Origin: Kiritimatiellota bacterium
GTDB taxonomy: Bacteria; Verrucomicrobiota; Kiritimatiellia; RFP12; UBA1067
Reading direction: 5' to 3'
Length of the DNA: 11,821 bases
Assembly (NCBI GenBank): GCA_009777165.1
Contig: WRML01000033.1
Location: 1 to 11,821, forward strand
Within the stretch, counting starts at the first letter, position 1. Each line of letters starts with the position of its first letter. The notes under the pieces are model-generated. The model was not told the DNA's origin and searched no databases. It saw only the letters and a program-made list of their open reading frames with translations. Positions 7,001 to 11,821 of this stretch are shown one piece after another. A program made the translations under genes and the position numbers.

Positions 7001-9134
7001 GCTCACGTTGACCGCGACGTACGCGATCATGAACCCCCTCCCGTCCGACGTCCACCTGCTCACGACCGTCGGCAACGGTGTGACGAAGACCATCCCCGTC
7101 CAGGAGGGGACCCTCGCCGCCGTCACGGCCCCCCCCGCCCCCGCCGGTCTCGTGTTCGGGTGGTGGGTGGTTGATCCGGAGGGTACCCCCCTGGGGGCGG
7201 GCTTCGACGAGAATGCCACAACGTCGAGCGTCGAGATGCCGACGATGGATGTCACCCTCACCGCTGTCTATGTGAAGGACGCGGGCCCCACGCCGGGCTA
7301 CCTGAACATCCGGCTCGTGGACAGCGTGACGCTGGCGGACCTCCCCGGGGCCCAGTGGAGCACCGACGGCAAGGAATTCTTCGCACCGACGGGCAAGTAC
7401 CCCCTCAAGCCCGGTTCCTACACGCTGCGCTTCAGGGTCCCCGACACCAACTGGCTGACCCCCGCAAACGTCAAGATGACCATCAGGGCCGCGCAGACGA
7501 CCCCCCTCGAGGTGCCGTTCGTCTGGGTGCCCGTCGTCACCGGGGTGGCGGACAGTGCCGACCCGCGCGACACGGTGACCCTCTCCCCTGCCAACGGGCA
7601 GGTCCTGCCGGGCAAGACCGTCACCCTCACCGCGAAACCCACCTCCGCGAGCGTCTTCGTGGAGTGGACGGACGGGGTGGCGACCGCCTCGCGCAAGGAG
7701 GCCCCCCTGACCAACACGACCTACACGGCGATCTTCCGCCTCAAGTCGTCCTACACCGCCCCCCCCATATTGTCCGCCGGGACGGGGACCCCGGTGCCGA
7801 CCGTGGGGGTCCTCTTCTCCCAGGTGGTGGGGATCAACGAGCGCCCCGCGACGTTCAAGGCCAAGGGCCTGCCCCCCGGTCTGAAAATCAACGCGGCCAC
7901 AGGCGAAATCGCTGGCATCCCCACCAAGGCGGGGACATTCCCCGTCATCGTGACCGCGACCAATCCGAACAAGCTTGCGCGGCAAGAGCCGTTGACGATC
8001 ACCATCGCGGAGCTGTCGCCCTACGCGCAGGGGGCCTTCACGGGCTACCTGACGAACGGCGCCGCCCAGGTCGTCGGCACCTTCACGATGAAGGCCTCGG
8101 CGAAGGGGGCCCTCTCCGTGAAAACCATCTTGCGCAACGCCTCCGTCAGTTTCTCGGCAAAGGGCTGGGCGGAGACCGACGGAACCGTCTATACGGTAGC
8201 GTTTCTGACCAAGAAGGGGGAGGCCCTGAGCCTGAGCGTTGACACGTCCACGTGGGCGGTCGTCGGCACTGCGGCAGGCGGGAACATCGGCGCGTCCGCG
8301 CTTGAGCTCGCCGGGCAGTGGGATCTGTTCAAGGTGAACAAGAAATCGGTGGACTACCCGTCTGCGATGGCGGAGCTTGCGAAATACCAGGGTTACTACA
8401 CCGTCGCCCTCCCGGCCACGGCATGTGCCATGCTCACGCCCGGGCTCGACAACCTCCAGGAGGGGGCCGGCTACCTGGCCCTCACCGTCAGCAAGAACGG
8501 TGGCGTGAAAGTCGCGGGCAAGCTGTCCGACGGCACAACCCTGTCCGCCTCCACGACCCTGCTGGTGGTTGGCGGCGAGGGCGTCGTCCCTATGTTCGCG
8601 CCGCTCTACAGCAAGCGCGGCGTGGCCAGCGGGCTGTTGACCGTCCTGCCCGGCCTCACGGTGCCGGACGGCAACAAGGTCGTCCCGGACACGTCCGTGA
8701 TGTGGCAATGGGTTTATCCCGGCAGAGGCGCGGCGGCGACCCTCGACGGTTTCGGCGCGCTGCTCGAGCCCTTCGGCGCGTTTTACGCCAAGACCGCGAG
8801 CATCGAGGCGTACTACGGGGGGGCCGCGTTTACCACGGCCGTGGACACGGTCTCGATGGACGTGCCGCTCGTCTTCAACGCGCGCGGCGTCGCGTCGCTT
8901 TCGGCGGACCCCATGGACAACCCCTTCGACGCGAAACTGACGGTCAAGCCCGCGACAGGCCTCTTCAACGGGACCTTCAGGCGGAACGTGGCTGGCAAGT
9001 CAACGACCGTCAAATACCTCGGTGTGCTGACCCGCACCCCGGCGGATGCGTATGTCGGTTCCGGCGCGTATGTCCTGCCCGAAACGGTGAAGCCCTACAG
9101 CCTGAAACCGTCCTACCCCGTCCTCATTGAGTGA
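4089..9134 (+). CDS. Giant exported protein with two SUMF1/FGE-like domains and divergent InlB-type B-repeats
   Basis: The 1681-residue product starts with a signal peptide (MKKW, hydrophobic to about residue 17, likely cleavage after RLMA near 24). Domain order, approximate residues: SUMF1/FGE-like domain 1 (60-270; FYLGVFEVTVGQFK, AAQWEYACRAG, FDMLGNVAEL); four B-repeats of about 69 residues (272-552), each with a GxYxxGxxVxxxA start, an FxxW core and a MPGxxITxTATY end; SUMF1 domain 2 (553-830; FYLGVYPVTQAQW, TEAQWEYACRAGS, YDMHGNVGEWCLDW, RGGSF); three more B-repeats (834-1065); a PEGA-like segment (1066-1150); another B-repeat (1150-1220); a putative Ig domain (1221-1308; GLPPGLKINAATGEIAGIP); and an unassigned beta-rich C-terminal domain (1313-1681). 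The first FGE catalytic cysteine position in domain 2 is Gly800, so formylglycine formation is unlikely; binding or adhesion at the cell surface is my inference. No LPXTG, autotransporter barrel or transmembrane anchor is evident. Confidence 0.85.
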   Translation: MKKWLSVGLLTVVSFACGTSRLMAQTVGDIGDAYMVITLGNPSSVEYWSDVPVGWDSPGGWPEEYKTTKLVLRRVARNVTAVPPIPDDFYLGVFEVTVGQFKQVIPAFNPAGKNDTEAATYDNFNGVGNYTGFLSALSDRVDPGDWPTTNQAFALPPAAQWEYACRAGSPASWNYYYGDDPTATDLENYAWYLDCFPGTVSVQDVGGKIPNDWGLFDMLGNVAELVEGGADVYGGAVSDSAAYCKCDTSYPRAPGNAPFCGFRVYLKLPTEYFTLGITDGTLAPSGGSYTNGQIVTLTADAAPANQEFDCWTGDVATVADVSDAVTTLVMPGSNITVTATYRYFPYLTAVNSTNSGYYASGTTVTLDANATNFPWAFACWEGDTATVADVTDEHTTLVMPGSNITVTATYNLYRTLTVEMGNGGGDYLEGSVVNISAIPPGPHHTFQWVVSPAGATVEIADITSWNTTLVMPGADITLTATYPLIYYPLTVTGGTGSGSYTNGHVVTVTANAAPTAMHVFNGWVGDTHILDNAFSPTATATVAVAANLTATYRPVQLTTADRTYLIVDLAGSGGVSYTNGPPVGGWNETHKTDKMVLKKVDPGTFTMGDNVSYLATSHQVTLSQTFYLGVYPVTQAQWLTVRGQWPDSGYFGLNRDKRPVENIPYAALRGSDAGAQWPANGGIDSGSFISSVRGKALGIALDLPTEAQWEYACRAGSTTAYSFGNNTAELGDYAWYATNNTQEVGLKLPNPWGFYDMHGNVGEWCLDWFANYGSAAQTDPKGGATGVDSSRAWRGGSFQGSIDTCTSAYRGRQAPTNGVRNVGFRLAWTAGVEYNLAVTNGVVNTGGAFLQGVQIPITAEDRTPAWKFLRWEVLPAGTSLGSSFNANNVNTIVTMPNRDVAVTAVYQVNDGYTALTVVNGIGSTNCVNGTVIPIEADPPEPWYVFDGWTGDTADVDDVTAPVTFLTAAGGALTLTATYAIMNPLPSDVHLLTTVGNGVTKTIPVQEGTLAAVTAPPAPAGLVFGWWVVDPEGTPLGAGFDENATTSSVEMPTMDVTLTAVYVKDAGPTPGYLNIRLVDSVTLADLPGAQWSTDGKEFFAPTGKYPLKPGSYTLRFRVPDTNWLTPANVKMTIRAAQTTPLEVPFVWVPVVTGVADSADPRDTVTLSPANGQVLPGKTVTLTAKPTSASVFVEWTDGVATASRKEAPLTNTTYTAIFRLKSSYTAPPILSAGTGTPVPTVGVLFSQVVGINERPATFKAKGLPPGLKINAATGEIAGIPTKAGTFPVIVTATNPNKLARQEPLTITIAELSPYAQGAFTGYLTNGAAQVVGTFTMKASAKGALSVKTILRNASVSFSAKGWAETDGTVYTVAFLTKKGEALSLSVDTSTWAVVGTAAGGNIGASALELAGQWDLFKVNKKSVDYPSAMAELAKYQGYYTVALPATACAMLTPGLDNLQEGAGYLALTVSKNGGVKVAGKLSDGTTLSASTTLLVVGGEGVVPMFAPLYSKRGVASGLLTVLPGLTVPDGNKVVPDTSVMWQWVYPGRGAAATLDGFGALLEPFGAFYAKTASIEAYYGGAAFTTAVDTVSMDVPLVFNARGVASLSADPMDNPFDAKLTVKPATGLFNGTFRRNVAGKSTTVKYLGVLTRTPADAYVGSGAYVLPETVKPYSLKPSYPVLIE
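5070..5318 (+). repeat. Near-identical B-repeat DNA copies 207 bases apart
   Basis: The 42-base blocks at 5070-5111 and 5277-5318 encode the same LVMPGSNITVTATY peptide and differ at only three bases, all silent. The offset of 207 bases equals 69 codons, the B-repeat unit. The other repeats are far more divergent, so this pair reflects a recent duplication or gene conversion. The unit pattern runs over about 4902-5745. Confidence 0.8.
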
Positions 9135-9142
9135 GGTGTCCG

Positions 9143-9199
9143 ATGAACACATCAGGTGGCGCCCTTCTCAATCCGCGGCACTACGGCGATGGCGATTGA
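9143..9199 (+). CDS. Possible 18-codon leader ORF overlapping the thiE start
   Basis: ATG at 9143 has GAGG (9133-9136) six bases upstream and encodes MNTSGGALLNPRHYGDGD, stopping at 9197-9199, inside the first codons of thiE in another frame. The thiE ATG at 9189 lacks a Shine-Dalgarno of its own, so terminating ribosomes could reinitiate there. The peptide resembles nothing I know, and a chance ORF is quite possible. Confidence 0.25.
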   Translation: MNTSGGALLNPRHYGDGD

Positions 9200-9818
9200 A
9201 ACATTTGGTCTGTATCTGGTGATCACCGATCCGGTCACGTCTTACGAGGCGTGCACGGAGGCCGCTGTCCGCGCGGGGTTACGCTATGTCCAGTTGAGGA
9301 TAAAGAAAACCCTCCGCGGCACAGTGCTGTCTGTCGCTCAGAATATGCGCGCCATCACGCGCGGCACGGTGACCCGCCTCATCATCAACGACGACCCCTC
9401 CGTCGCCGCCGAGTGCGAGGCGGACGGTGTGCACCTCGGGCAGGAGGACATGCCGCTTTCGGAGGCCCGGCGGTTATACCCGTCGCTCCGCATTTTCGGA
9501 CTTTCCACGCACAACCCGTCGCAAGCGCAAGCAGCTGTGGCCCAGGCGCCCGACTACTGCGGCGTGGGCCCCGTCTTCGCAACACCAACGAAGGAAATCC
9601 CCGACCCCTCCCTCGGGCCTTGGCTGGCAGGGGAGATGATCCGTGCCGCCCCGTTCACGACCGTCGCGATTGGCGGCATCAACGTGACCAACCTCCATGA
9701 CGTGCGCGCGGCCGGCGCAATCAACTTCGCAGTCGTCCGCCCTGTCTGCCTCTCGCCCGCGCCGTTCGACGCCATCCGACGTCTCCAGGACACATGGGAC
9801 GAGGCACGATCACGATAG
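9189..9818 (+). CDS. thiE: Thiamine-phosphate synthase
   Basis: ThiE couples hydroxymethylpyrimidine diphosphate with the thiazole phosphate to make thiamine phosphate in the cytosol. The 209-residue TIM-barrel carries the family motifs: GLYLVITDP (7-15); YVQLRIKK (33-40); LIINDDPSVAAECEADGVHLGQ (in 64-85) with the metal-binding aspartates; FGLSTHN (103-109); YCGVGPVFATPTK (123-135) for phosphate and pyrimidine contacts; and TVAIGGINVTNL (158-169). The frame is open back to a GTG at 9156 (220 residues), but homologues begin just before GLYLV, so ATG 9189 is preferred. Neither start has a good Shine-Dalgarno. It begins 54 bases after the giant gene and ends 27 bases before the next gene, so all three may share a transcript. 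No other thi gene and no recognisable TPP riboswitch is nearby. A TenI-like relative is the main alternative. Confidence 0.88.
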   Translation: MAIETFGLYLVITDPVTSYEACTEAAVRAGLRYVQLRIKKTLRGTVLSVAQNMRAITRGTVTRLIINDDPSVAAECEADGVHLGQEDMPLSEARRLYPSLRIFGLSTHNPSQAQAAVAQAPDYCGVGPVFATPTKEIPDPSLGPWLAGEMIRAAPFTTVAIGGINVTNLHDVRAAGAINFAVVRPVCLSPAPFDAIRRLQDTWDEARSR

Positions 9819-9832
9819 CAATTTAGAGCAAA

Positions 9833-9838
9833 AAGGAG
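9833..9838 (+). promoter_or_regulatory. Shine-Dalgarno of the discoidin-domain gene
   Basis: AAGGAG, within an A-rich stretch, ends 7 bases before the ATG at 9846. It gives the gene its own strong translation start despite being only 27 bases behind thiE. Confidence 0.8.
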
Positions 9839-9845
9839 AATTACC

Positions 9846-10565
9846 ATGTGTGCCGCACGCAACCCGCACAGGATGCTTTCCGCCCTCGCCGCCATCGGCC
9901 TGACGCTCACGGCCGGGGCATACCCGTTTGAGACGCCCGGAGCACCTAATCTTGAACCGCCCCGCAACGGAAAGCCCTACCCGCCGATCATGGTCCCCGA
10001 GGGGGGGGACAAGCTACTCTCCCTCGACTGCCCCGTCACATCCAGCGCCGGACTAAACCCCGAGCGCGGGGAATGGGCGATGATTACGGACAACGACAAG
10101 GAAACCAAGTCTTTCGACTTTCATGACGAGTGCGAGTCGCTGGTCAAATACGCGCCCGGCATCCAATGGCTACAGATTGACCTGCGGACCTCGCAAGTCG
10201 TCAACGCGGTCTGGATCTGGAGTCACCACTGGTATATATCCGTTTACAGGGATATGGTCGTCCAGCTCTCGAACGACGCGGACTTTATAGACGGCGTCAC
10301 CACCGTATTCAACAACGACCACGACAACTCCTCCGGTCTTGGCATCGGCGAAGACAAGGAATACATCGAGACGAACTATGGGCGGCCGATCCCCGTGCCA
10401 GGCATCCGCGCCCGCTACGTCCGCGTCTACAGCAACGGGCGTTACCGCGGCCGCGTCTGGAACGCAGACAACTACTGCACGGAGATCGAGGTGTACGGCG
10501 GAAAGCCCACCTCCAAGGAAAAGGTGCAGATCCGGCCCGCGCTCCCCAAGCCAGGATTTTCGTGA
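9846..10565 (+). CDS. Exported discoidin (F5/8 type C)-like domain protein
   Basis: The 239-residue protein begins with a signal peptide (hydrophobic about 10-24, LTAGA then YPF). The rest reads as one F5/8 type C-like beta-sandwich (about 45-222): a VTSSAGLNPERGEWAMITDND opening, IQWLQIDLRTSQVVNAVWIW (151-strand region near 105-124), YRDMVVQLSNDADF, then IRARYVRVYSNGRY and YCTEIEVYG closing the fold. Such domains bind carbohydrates or other ligands; no catalytic domain is attached, so it is probably a secreted or periplasmic binding protein. It is convergent with the HzsA-related cytochrome across the intergenic region. From memory, discoidin proteins of this kind often sit beside HzsA-related cytochromes in this bacterial group; that association is not tested here. 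Its partner and ligand are unknown. Confidence 0.8.
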   Translation: MCAARNPHRMLSALAAIGLTLTAGAYPFETPGAPNLEPPRNGKPYPPIMVPEGGDKLLSLDCPVTSSAGLNPERGEWAMITDNDKETKSFDFHDECESLVKYAPGIQWLQIDLRTSQVVNAVWIWSHHWYISVYRDMVVQLSNDADFIDGVTTVFNNDHDNSSGLGIGEDKEYIETNYGRPIPVPGIRARYVRVYSNGRYRGRVWNADNYCTEIEVYGGKPTSKEKVQIRPALPKPGFS

Positions 10566-10596
10566 CGCACCCGGCCCCAGTTGAATCCGTAAGAAA

Positions 10597-10634
10597 ATCA
10601 GCAAAAAAAGATCAGCAAAAAAAGTCAAAAAAAA
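10597..10634. repeat. Tandem A-tract repeat
   Basis: ATCAGCAAAAAAAG occurs twice head-to-tail without error (10597-10610 and 10611-10624), followed by a degenerate third unit, TCAAAAAAAA (10625-10634). Another run of 8 A lies at 10663-10670. The A-runs could bend the DNA, or act as the T-rich end of leftward transcripts on the opposite strand, but there is no hairpin directly before them. Confidence 0.7.
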
Positions 10635-10756
10635 GTAGACATATTGGGGTATAAGGATTGCGCAAAAAAAATGTAAGCAAGCCCCGGTTGGGCAGGGTGT
10701 CTCAGGTGATGGTGTAATTCCATTTTGACATCTCTTGACGGGATGTTGTTGCGATG

Positions 10757-10863
10757 CATTTTTTAACCACAATAGACACAATGGAATGCACAATAGACAC
10801 GATTTCCCCTTGTATCCTTTGTGTCTATTGTGAAAACCATTGTGTCCATTGTGGTTAAAAATG
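10757..10863. repeat. Long nested inverted repeat with 9-nt periodicity
   Basis: The outer arms AACCACAATAGACACAATGG (10765-10784) and CCATTGTGTCCATTGTGGTT (10837-10856) are complementary with one mismatch (A10774 opposite C10847), extended outward by T/A pairs to about 10760 and 10861. The inner arms CACAATAGACAC (10789-10800) and GTGTCTATTGTG (10821-10832) pair perfectly over 12 bp. A 4-by-4 base internal loop separates the two stems and a 20-base loop (10801-10820) closes the structure. Each arm is itself built of 9-base steps: CACAAT at 10768 and 10777, and CAC at 10789 and 10798; GTG at 10821 and 10830, and 10842 and 10851. It does not look like an intrinsic terminator, because the T-run precedes the stem and the A-run follows it on either strand. 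Confidence 0.85.
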
Positions 10864-10953
10864 GAATGGTTTTCAACTGAATTAACTATAATATCCCAAC
10901 AAGTCTATTTTCCCGTGCGGTGGCAGCAGGGGGATTCCTTTCGGTTGCTGATG

Positions 10954-10998
10954 CGTGGGGGCAAGTCCCCACGACAGAAAGCGGCGGCGAGCCGCCGC
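10954..10998. repeat. Two adjacent GC-rich REP-like palindromes
   Basis: CGTGGGG (10954-10960) pairs with CCCCACG (10967-10973) around a 6-base loop. Seven bases later, GCGGCGGC (10981-10988) pairs perfectly with GCCGCCGC (10991-10998) around GA. The arrangement resembles repetitive extragenic palindromes mobilised by RAYT transposases; similar sequences seem familiar to me from Verrucomicrobiota-type genomes, but that is memory. The second stem lies 31 bases past the cytochrome stop and is followed on the minus strand by TTTCTGT, so it could also help end that transcript. Confidence 0.6.
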
Positions 10999-11029
10999 AC
11001 TCCAGAGGATCGTATTGTTATCGTCAAAG

Positions 11030-11821
11030 TCAAAACGTCTTGCCGAAGTCGCGCTCTTGGGGGATGGGGACGGCGCCGGGCATGTCGATGCGGGGACGGG
11101 CGTCGAGGGCGGCCTTGCCTTGGTTCAGGGCATTGAGGAGGGCCCGGTAGGTGGGGTCGTCCTTGGAGGGGATGAGGTATTTCTCGTCGCTGTCTTTTTT
11201 CGTGCCGACGATGCCGTAGCCCCCGGCGTCCTTGGCGAGGTGGGCGGTGAGGGCGCGGCTGTCGGGGGGGGCCGTGAGGTTGAGCCATTGGTGCTTGCGC
11301 GTGAGGCTGTCTTCCTTGGTGAGGGAGTCGTGGCAGGTGGCGCAGGAGGCGGTGTAGGTCTTGTCAAACGCGGCGAACCACGGTTCGGGCTGGGGCTTGA
11401 CCCCCTTCTTGTTGTCTGGCACGAAGTGCCATGTGTCGCGTCCGCCGATGGTGTAGGGGCGGCACATCTCGAACGTGGGGTAGTAGAGGACGTTGGAGTC
11501 TATCCAGGCGTAGACGCGGCGGCGGCTCTCGGGGTCCACGTCGACGTCGCTGTGCTTGTCCTCGAGGAGCTTCGTCAGCTTGCTGACCATCGAGCCGGTG
11601 CCGAGGGCGGGGAAGACCCCGGTGGGGCCGGGGTTGATGTAGTAGTAGGCGATCATCTTGCGCTCGCAGAGGGTGTCGTAGGACATGCTGAAGAAGCGGG
11701 TCTTGCCGCCCGTGAGGTCAACCTGCTTGGGGGGGGTGGGGCCGGAGTGGCAGCGGGTGCAGTAGCGGTCGAGGACGGGCTGGACGAGCTTGACGTAGTC
11801 CACGGGGCCCGCGCCCCACGG
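11030..11821 (-). CDS. HzsA-related c-type cytochrome, C-terminal part
   Basis: The frame enters from the right edge already open (six residues before the GTG at 11803, so that GTG is internal) and stops at 11030; 263 residues are visible. Two haem-binding CxxCH sites are present: CTRCH (11761-11747) in the usual LVQPVLDRYCTRCHSG setting, and CATCH (11344-11330) in TASCATCHDS. Between and after them are segments typical of the hydrazine-synthase alpha-subunit-like family: YAWIDSNVLYY, NLTAPPDSRAL, HLAKDAGGYGI, and a DDPTYRALLNALNQGKAALD helix ending in PRIDMPGA. Covalent haem attachment implies export to the periplasm, though the signal peptide is outside the window. The family is named after the anammox enzyme, but members in non-anammox bacteria need not make hydrazine; electron transfer or a redox step on an unknown substrate is the safest statement. 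Confidence 0.85.
   Translation of the reverse strand, partial: PWGAGPVDYVKLVQPVLDRYCTRCHSGPTPPKQVDLTGGKTRFFSMSYDTLCERKMIAYYYINPGPTGVFPALGTGSMVSKLTKLLEDKHSDVDVDPESRRRVYAWIDSNVLYYPTFEMCRPYTIGGRDTWHFVPDNKKGVKPQPEPWFAAFDKTYTASCATCHDSLTKEDSLTRKHQWLNLTAPPDSRALTAHLAKDAGGYGIVGTKKDSDEKYLIPSKDDPTYRALLNALNQGKAALDARPRIDMPGAVPIPQERDFGKTF

Larger units (their letters stand above)
10566..11029. other. 464-nt convergent intergenic region rich in repeats, no gene seen
   Basis: This stretch separates the convergent discoidin and cytochrome genes. Its left half is much more A/T-rich than the surrounding genes. Short frames exist on both strands but none has family resemblance, codon pattern or a ribosome site. 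The structure present is given separately: A-tract tandem repeats, a long nested inverted repeat, and two GC palindromes. A further 10-bp inverted pair, ATTCCATTTT (10717-10726) and AAAATGGAAT (10858-10867), brackets the long inverted repeat. I see no tRNA or known small RNA. Confidence 0.6.

Noticed and set aside
6732..8708. 658-codon open frame on the minus strand (and a 449-codon one at 5292-6641)
   Set aside because: Both are antisense to the giant exported protein, whose frame shows recognisable domains throughout; the antisense products are low-complexity and Gly/Arg/His-rich.
9135..9188. TPP riboswitch upstream of thiE
   Set aside because: Only 54 bases separate thiE from the previous gene, and the conserved thi-box motif is not present.
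10597..10634. CRISPR-like array
   Set aside because: The repeats are directly abutting 14-base units with no spacers and no cas gene is present.
10757..10863. Reading the long inverted repeat as a bidirectional intrinsic terminator
   Set aside because: The stem is A/T-rich and, on both strands, has the T-run before the stem and the A-run after it, the reverse of an intrinsic terminator.
11803..11803. GTG at 11803 as the cytochrome start
   Set aside because: The frame continues to the window edge, and the first CxxCH lies only about 15 residues later, without a signal peptide; it is an internal codon.

Overview
This is a GC-rich fragment with about eight substantial protein genes. Its gene content suggests a bacterium of the Planctomycetota-Verrucomicrobiota-Chlamydiota group, most likely Kiritimatiellota or Lentisphaerota. 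The pointers are a HzsA-related c-type cytochrome convergent with an exported discoidin-domain protein, an exported heparinase II/III-like lyase, a very large exported protein mixing sulfatase-modifying-factor (SUMF1/FGE) domains with divergent InlB-type B-repeats, and dispersed intergenic palindromes. This assignment comes from family content only; no marker gene is present.

Layout. Bases 1-104 are almost pure G/C homopolymer and look like a low-quality contig end. The exported lyase lies on the minus strand (1-897, cut by the window edge). A palindromic intergenic stretch follows (898-1108), then a minus-strand PLP-homeostasis protein (yggS, 1109-1813). Divergent from yggS is a tight plus-strand pair: the RNA ligase rtcB (1949-3118) and a TatD-family metallohydrolase (3125-3913, 6 nt apart). 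A near-consensus sigma-70 promoter (4006-4035) then drives the 1681-residue exported protein (4089-9134). It is followed closely by thiE (thiamine-phosphate synthase, about 9189-9818) and an exported discoidin-domain protein (9846-10565), probably as one transcript. The 464-nt convergent intergenic region (10566-11029) holds A-tract tandem repeats, a long nested inverted repeat built on a 9-nt period, and two GC-rich REP-like palindromes. The window ends in the C-terminal part of a minus-strand HzsA-related cytochrome with two CxxCH haem sites (11030-11821).

How the genes fit together. Three groups are visible: housekeeping and repair (yggS, rtcB-tatD, thiE); cell-surface or periplasmic carbohydrate and adhesion functions (lyase, giant SUMF1/B-repeat protein, discoidin protein); and a probable periplasmic redox protein. 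The least explained parts are the giant protein's C-terminal domain of about 370 residues and the two intergenic inverted-repeat elements (1001-1084 and 10757-10863), which share a 9-nt-periodic architecture but not a sequence. I found no rRNA, tRNA, CRISPR array, transposase or phage gene.
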